In this document: positions 25,239 through 28,997 of the stretch, piece after piece
Layout: each line of letters begins with the position of its first letter
Position numbering within the stretch: position 1 is the stretch's first letter
Assembly (NCBI GenBank): GCA_051010055.1
Contig: JBPCVY010000191.1
Span: forward strand, 1-28,997
DNA from: CAJQND01 sp051010055
GTDB taxonomy: Bacteria; Pseudomonadota; Alphaproteobacteria; Rhizobiales; CAJQND01
Reading direction: 5' to 3'
DNA length: 28,997 nucleotides
Notes under the pieces: model-generated
The model's database searches: none
Told to the model about the DNA's origin: nothing
The model's input: the letters and a program-made list of their open reading frames with translations, nothing else
Made by a program: the position numbers and the translations under genes

Positions 25239-26219
25239 TTACAGAGAGTTCAGTTCAACCTCGTGAACGGCGGCGCCATCAGAAAATGCCCAGAAACCTG
25301 GAACCTCATAACCGTTCTTCAAAACCGCGCGGGCAAGCGCTTGCGAGGCAGGCACAACCTCCAATTCATCATCAATGTAGCGCCTTAACGGAGCTGCCAT
25401 TTCCAGCGCATTTTCAGGGGTTTCGCCGGCACCGAAAATCCAGTGGCTTTCCGTCATCACTACAACATACAGGGCCGGTGTTGGGCCGAATATTGAGGCC
25501 GGCTCTCTCCTTTTGCTGACGGCACTGAATGCAAGCCGGTAAATGATATCGGAGGAAAGGCGCTCTTCGTGCTCTTCGGCGAGCATATGAAATGACGTGA
25601 GCGCGGACATTTCCGGCGCGTTCCCACCATTGGACTGATGGTGTTTGATCGCCTCAAAAAGGCGCTGGCTACAGCGTGAAAGCTGCGTACCCTCTTCAGC
25701 ATCTTCAGTTTTTTCATACGTTGAAAGCGCGCTCCCGTGGGGCGCTGATGAGTACCAGAACCCATCTTCTCGCGCCTCATCAAAACGTTCCACCCACGTG
25801 CGCGCCGTTGCGACGTGATGGTCAAAAAACTGGCGGCGGGCATGTTCCCGGTCGCCGGCCCGGCGCAACATGTCCAACCCTTTCAACTTGGCTTCTTTTG
25901 GAGTGACGGCCCAACCGTCTATCTCAACAAAATTGCCGAGTTTGCCGAGCTGATATTGCTTCACCATTTCCGGGGTGCAGCGCACAGCAGTAGTCGGGAT
26001 TGCGCCTGAATGGCGTATCAATTCAGCTTCGCGGTGGGCATGGGCCATGGTTTCAAAAATGCCCCATGTGGCATGTTTTGAGACAACCGCATACTGGCCA
26101 GCGCCTGCGGCCATTGATACTGCAGCCTGGGCGTTTACCGTTAAAAGGCCAGGCGGCGCGGCAGCCATGAGCGCCCCGGTGCCAATGGCAGAAAGGAATT
26201 TCCGGCGTGTGATTTGCAT
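25239..26219 (-). CDS. Tat-exported protein of unknown family
   Basis: A 326-aa protein that begins with a twin-arginine signal (TRRKFLSA at residues 4-11, hydrophobic to about 28, AQAA cleavage-like site near 33), implying export in a folded state, often with cofactor or metal. The mature domain has several histidines (SKHATW, MAHAHREAE, FFDHHVATA, FEAIKHHQSN) that could bind metal. A tail of WAFSDGAAVHEVELNSL completes it. I do not recognise the family. It lies between tryptophan dioxygenase (49 bases upstream) and the anchored hydrolase (54 bases downstream), all on the minus strand. No ribosome site is obvious before the ATG at 26219, but the signal peptide fixes the start. Confidence 0.75.
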   Translation of the reverse strand: MQITRRKFLSAIGTGALMAAAPPGLLTVNAQAAVSMAAGAGQYAVVSKHATWGIFETMAHAHREAELIRHSGAIPTTAVRCTPEMVKQYQLGKLGNFVEIDGWAVTPKEAKLKGLDMLRRAGDREHARRQFFDHHVATARTWVERFDEAREDGFWYSSAPHGSALSTYEKTEDAEEGTQLSRCSQRLFEAIKHHQSNGGNAPEMSALTSFHMLAEEHEERLSSDIIYRLAFSAVSKRREPASIFGPTPALYVVVMTESHWIFGAGETPENALEMAAPLRRYIDDELEVVPASQALARAVLKNGYEVPGFWAFSDGAAVHEVELNSL

Positions 26220-26268
26220 TGTTGATAGATGGGAACATCACCAGGCCGGTTCAACCGCCGGCCCAATA

Positions 26269-27111
26269 TCAAAGCCACGTGCGCACTTCCCAAAGCTCTG
26301 GGAAGAATGTGCGTTCAAGGGCTGTTTTAAGATAGGCCGCGCCTGATGAACCGCCTGTGCCACGCTTATTGCCGATAATCCGGTGGACGGTTTTAAGGTG
26401 GCGGAACCGCCATTGCTGGAACCAGTCCTCAACATCAATCAGCTCTTCAGCCAGCTGATAAGCATCGAAATTTGCAGGTGACGCGCGGTAGATATCCGAC
26501 CAGACTTGCTCCAGCGCATCGCTTGGCTGGTGGGCTTTTGAAAAATCCCGCTCCAGCAGTTCGTCCGGCACGTTAAAGCCAAGCCGCGCCAGGAATGCGA
26601 TGGCCTCATCATATAAGCTACGGCTTTCAAACGCGTCGCGAAGCCGTTCGTAAGTCTCAGGCTTATGTTTGTGGGGCAGCAGCATTTTTTCATCGCGCGC
26701 GCCGAGCAATATCTCCATCAGCCGGTACTGGTGGGATTGAAAACCCGATGCTCCGCCAAGCACATCGCGGAATGTCAAGTAATCCGCCGGGGTCATGGTG
26801 GACAATACATCCCAGGCGCTCACCAGCTGTTCTTGAATGCGCGATACCCGCGCCAGCGCCTTGAAGGCCAACCCGCAACGGTCTTCGCGCAGCGAGCGCA
26901 TGGCGTAGGAAATTTCATGGATACAAAGCCCGATCCAAAGCTCCTGAACATGATGAATGATGATGAACATCATCTCATCATGCTTGTCACTCAATGGCTT
27001 TTGCGCTGAAAGAAGCACATCCAGTTTCAGATAGTCGCCATATGACATGCGGTCGGAAAAATCGAGCAGCATGTCTCCTTCAACGCGGCTTTTTTCGTCA
27101 CTTTCGCCCAT
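26269..27111 (-). CDS. kynA: tryptophan 2,3-dioxygenase
   Basis: A 280-aa heme enzyme catalysing the first step of the kynurenine pathway, L-Trp plus O2 to N-formylkynurenine, in the cytoplasm. The conserved blocks are all present. HDEMMFIIIHH carries the distal H53. SGFQSHQYR carries R130, which binds the substrate carboxylate. In WRFRH238 the histidine aligns with the heme ligand, followed by VHRIIGNKRGTGGSSG with T252 and the flexible loop. Length is typical of bacterial TDO. The ATG at 27111 has AGGA (27117-27120) six bases upstream. It is divergent from a kynureninase-like gene, and both probably serve tryptophan breakdown. A formamidase for the intermediate step is not visible. Confidence 0.95.
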   Translation of the reverse strand: MGESDEKSRVEGDMLLDFSDRMSYGDYLKLDVLLSAQKPLSDKHDEMMFIIIHHVQELWIGLCIHEISYAMRSLREDRCGLAFKALARVSRIQEQLVSAWDVLSTMTPADYLTFRDVLGGASGFQSHQYRLMEILLGARDEKMLLPHKHKPETYERLRDAFESRSLYDEAIAFLARLGFNVPDELLERDFSKAHQPSDALEQVWSDIYRASPANFDAYQLAEELIDVEDWFQQWRFRHLKTVHRIIGNKRGTGGSSGAAYLKTALERTFFPELWEVRTWL

Positions 27112-27191
27112 GGAAATCCTGTGTAAAGATGCACTTGCGGACCGTTTGCCGCGTGCGTGGGTGCAGAACCGGAAACTTTCACAAGTACATC
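27112..27191. promoter_or_regulatory. divergent gap between tryptophan dioxygenase and kynureninase-like genes
   Basis: This 80-base divergent gap is the shared control region of the two kynurenine-branch genes. Besides the AGGA ribosome site of the dioxygenase I see no clean -35/-10 pair, palindrome or leader peptide. The only purine run before the plus-strand start is GGAAA (27171-27175), 16 bases from the ATG, which is too far for a strong ribosome site. Confidence 0.3.
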
Positions 27192-28388
27192 ATGGCCTCT
27201 TTAAAACATCAATTGCCTTTGGATTTGACCGCGGAGTTTTCGCGCTTCAGGGCGCACATGGGCGAACGGTTGCACTTTGCCGCCCACAGCCACCATTTCT
27301 GGCCCGATGTAACGCGCGATGCTCAAATCAGATGCTGGGACGATGCGGCGGAGATGAGCGATGAAAAGTGGGAGCACGTGCTGGGCAATGTCTGGGCCGA
27401 TGCGAGCACACGCATCGCGCAGCACCTGAACCTGCCAGCATCTGACACTTTGGTGCCTGCGCCCAACACTCATGAGTTTGTGAGCCGATTATTGTCATGC
27501 CTTCCCACAGAAAGGCCCATGCGCATTTTGACAACTGACGGGGAGTTTCATTCCTTCCGCCGCCAATGCGCGCGCCTTGCCGAAGAAGGACTTGCGGACG
27601 TCACTATCGTTCCCTGCGCGCCATATGAAACCTTCGCCGACCGGTTCATTGCGGCGGGAACTGAAAGCGCTGCTCCTGATTTGATTTTCTTTAGTCAGGT
27701 GTTTTTCGATTCTGGCTACGTGGTTGAGGGATTGGAAAAAATCGTTGATGGCCTTGGCGCAAAGAACAGCCTTTTGGTCATAGACGGTTATCACGGGTTT
27801 CTCGCCAAGCCATCCGACATATCGGCAGTTGCAGACTGGGCCTTTTATCTTGCGGGTGGCTACAAATATGCCATGGCTGGGGAAGGCGCCTGTTTCATGC
27901 ATTGCCCGTCGGCCATTGCGCCGCGCCCGCGCAATACGGGCTGGTACGCCAGTTTTGGAAGTCTGGCCGAAGAACAAAAAGGCGTAGCCTATGGGCCCGG
28001 CGGTGTGCGCTTTATGGGCTCCACGTTCGATCCCTCCGGCATTTACCGGATGCAGGCAAGCCTCACCTGGCTGGATGAATTGAACCTCACCGCTGCGGAT
28101 GTGCACGCCCACGCACAGGCGTTACAGGAGAGATTTCTTTCAAGATTGCGAGAGGCTGCCGCTGGCCCCCTCAAACGTGTCGCGTTGTTGTTGGAACCTG
28201 CGAAATGCCCGGTGGGAAACTTTTTGACATTCGATGTGCCAGATGCCGGCGCGCTGCACCAGCTGCTGAAAGAAAACGGTATCGATGTGGATTACCGGGG
28301 CACGCGTTTGCGCGTGGGGTTCGGGCTCTATCAATCAACTGCCGATGTAGACGCCCTTATCGAACGCCTCTCACGTATAAATGGCTAA
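27192..28388 (+). CDS. kynureninase-like PLP enzyme (aminotransferase class V fold)
   Basis: A 398-aa PLP enzyme of fold type I. A cofactor aspartate is at D198 (VIDGYHG) and the Schiff-base lysine at K225 (GGYKYAMAGEG). The C-terminal small domain ends in YRGTRLRVGFGLYQSTADVDALIERL. The N-terminal FAAHSHHFWPD segment and overall length suit kynureninases and their class V relatives. Next to tryptophan 2,3-dioxygenase, the best reading is cleavage of kynurenine to anthranilate and alanine, but a generic class V aminotransferase or lyase cannot be excluded. The frame is open from 26994; ATG 27192 avoids overlapping the divergent dioxygenase and gives the family N-terminus. Its TAA overlaps the stop of the convergent ChaN-like gene. 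Confidence 0.8.
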   Translation: MASLKHQLPLDLTAEFSRFRAHMGERLHFAAHSHHFWPDVTRDAQIRCWDDAAEMSDEKWEHVLGNVWADASTRIAQHLNLPASDTLVPAPNTHEFVSRLLSCLPTERPMRILTTDGEFHSFRRQCARLAEEGLADVTIVPCAPYETFADRFIAAGTESAAPDLIFFSQVFFDSGYVVEGLEKIVDGLGAKNSLLVIDGYHGFLAKPSDISAVADWAFYLAGGYKYAMAGEGACFMHCPSAIAPRPRNTGWYASFGSLAEEQKGVAYGPGGVRFMGSTFDPSGIYRMQASLTWLDELNLTAADVHAHAQALQERFLSRLREAAAGPLKRVALLLEPAKCPVGNFLTFDVPDAGALHQLLKENGIDVDYRGTRLRVGFGLYQSTADVDALIERLSRING

Positions 28389-28997
28389 CCATCGCCCTTC
28401 TTTTTCTTCTTTGACATGTGTTCGCGCAGTTCCGCGCAATGGTCTTTGTCATCAACCCGGGGCGTAAAGATTGATATTGTCTTTGCCGGGTCGATGCTCT
28501 TGTGCTGAAGGTATTTTTCAGGATCTGCCTCTTCATCGCCCACCGGCACAAACTGAACGGCGAGCCAGTCATCGCCTGCGCTGCGCGCGGTAAGATAATA
28601 GGGCACCGCGAAATCAGCCCGCACATGACCTGAGCCGGTAACTAATATTGCCCCGTCCTTATCCGACGCGGCCAGCATGGCATCTGCCAGGGAGGCATCG
28701 CGCGCGCGCTGAACCTTGCGCATGGCCGGCAATGCGGATTCCGGCAACAAGTTGCAATGGCCCTCCATAAGCACATTATCCAGCGCATCTGCCAATTCCT
28801 TCGGCAACTCGCCATCAAGCCCCCAGGCCTTTGCGTCTTCAACAGCATCAAACCCGCGCAGGGCCACGTTCCGGGTGATCTTCCTGTCAATATTACCGGC
28901 AACGACCTTTAGACCGCTTTCCAGCGCAGCTTCAAGAACCGGTTGATAGATCGCCCAGTTCGGCCAGCCGCGTTTTTCCCAGTCGAGCACATCTCCA
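28385..28997 (-). CDS. ChaN family protein (haem-binding uptake, Tiki fold), N-terminal part missing
   Basis: The visible 204 C-terminal residues include DWEKRGWPNWAIYQPVLEAA, LKVVAGNIDRKITRNVALRGF, MEGHCNLLPESAL, QRARDASLADAMLA and VTGSGHVRADFAVPYYL. These are the successive conserved blocks of ChaN (PF04187, DUF399), an iron-regulated lipoprotein from Campylobacter shown to bind haem and related to the Tiki/TraB superfamily. The GTG at 28990 is internal: the frame continues (GDV...) to the right edge, so the true start and any lipoprotein signal lie outside. The C-terminus ends in a Lys-rich tail (SKKKKKGDG). The stop overlaps that of the kynureninase-like gene by four bases. Confidence 0.85.
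   Translation of the reverse strand, partial: GDVLDWEKRGWPNWAIYQPVLEAALESGLKVVAGNIDRKITRNVALRGFDAVEDAKAWGLDGELPKELADALDNVLMEGHCNLLPESALPAMRKVQRARDASLADAMLAASDKDGAILVTGSGHVRADFAVPYYLTARSAGDDWLAVQFVPVGDEEADPEKYLQHKSIDPAKTISIFTPRVDDKDHCAELREHMSKKKKKGDG

Noticed and set aside
28385..28990. Complete 201-aa gene starting at GTG 28990
   Set aside because: The frame is open to the right edge, and ChaN proteins have about 80-100 more N-terminal residues including a signal, so this start is internal.
1..28997. CRISPR arrays, tRNA or rRNA genes, insertion sequences
   Set aside because: No regularly spaced repeats, no tRNA-like cloverleaf in the short gaps, and no transposase-like protein. All gaps are under 300 bases.

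Overview
The window looks like a compact chromosome segment from an alphaproteobacterium, probably of the Hyphomicrobiales (rhizobia/Brucella side). The evidence is a BA14K-family protein, an Omp25/RopB-like 8-stranded barrel, an HpnN-type RND exporter, a fused indolepyruvate ferredoxin oxidoreductase, and Gly/Ala-rich coding at moderately high GC. I see no rRNA, tRNA, IS element, phage gene or CRISPR array. No recognisable transcription factor is encoded in the 29 kb. Genus is not determinable from sequence reading alone.

Layout. (1) 1-5569, minus strand: an operon reading acyl-CoA ligase, LivG ATPase, LivH and LivM permeases, then a periplasmic binding protein cut by the left edge. The second ATPase (LivF) is not in view. 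(2) 5771-10572, minus: a 1167-aa indolepyruvate ferredoxin oxidoreductase and an acyl-CoA dehydrogenase. These two blocks look like uptake and CoA-linked oxidation of organic, amino or aromatic acids. (3) 10669-15994: a PLP-dependent dehydratase overlapping an M24 hydrolase (plus), a convergent corrinoid/Fe-S reductive-dehalogenase-like protein (minus), and divergent from that a guanidino-modifying enzyme (plus). (4) 16170-20711: envelope genes, namely BA14K, a DUF3108 protein, HpnN and a small exported helical protein. (5) 20932-23210, plus: a second guanidino-modifying/amidinotransferase-like protein translationally coupled to an M20 deacylase. (6) 23299-25184: an outer-membrane barrel and a membrane-anchored alpha/beta hydrolase. 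(7) 25239-28388: a Tat-exported protein of unknown family, tryptophan 2,3-dioxygenase, and a divergent kynureninase-like PLP enzyme, which suggest a kynurenine branch of tryptophan breakdown. (8) The right edge cuts a ChaN-like gene.

The common theme is amino-acid and acyl-compound catabolism mixed with envelope maintenance. The least conventional content is the 737-aa reductive-dehalogenase homologue, which carries two tandem copies of its corrinoid-binding-like module and has neither a Tat signal nor a reductase tail. Next come the two divergent guanidino-superfamily paralogues near deacylase, lyase and hydrolase genes. Several inverted repeats in the short intergenic gaps look like operators or RNA hairpins. 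Genes are very tightly packed: four tail-to-tail pairs end within 11 bases of each other or overlap.
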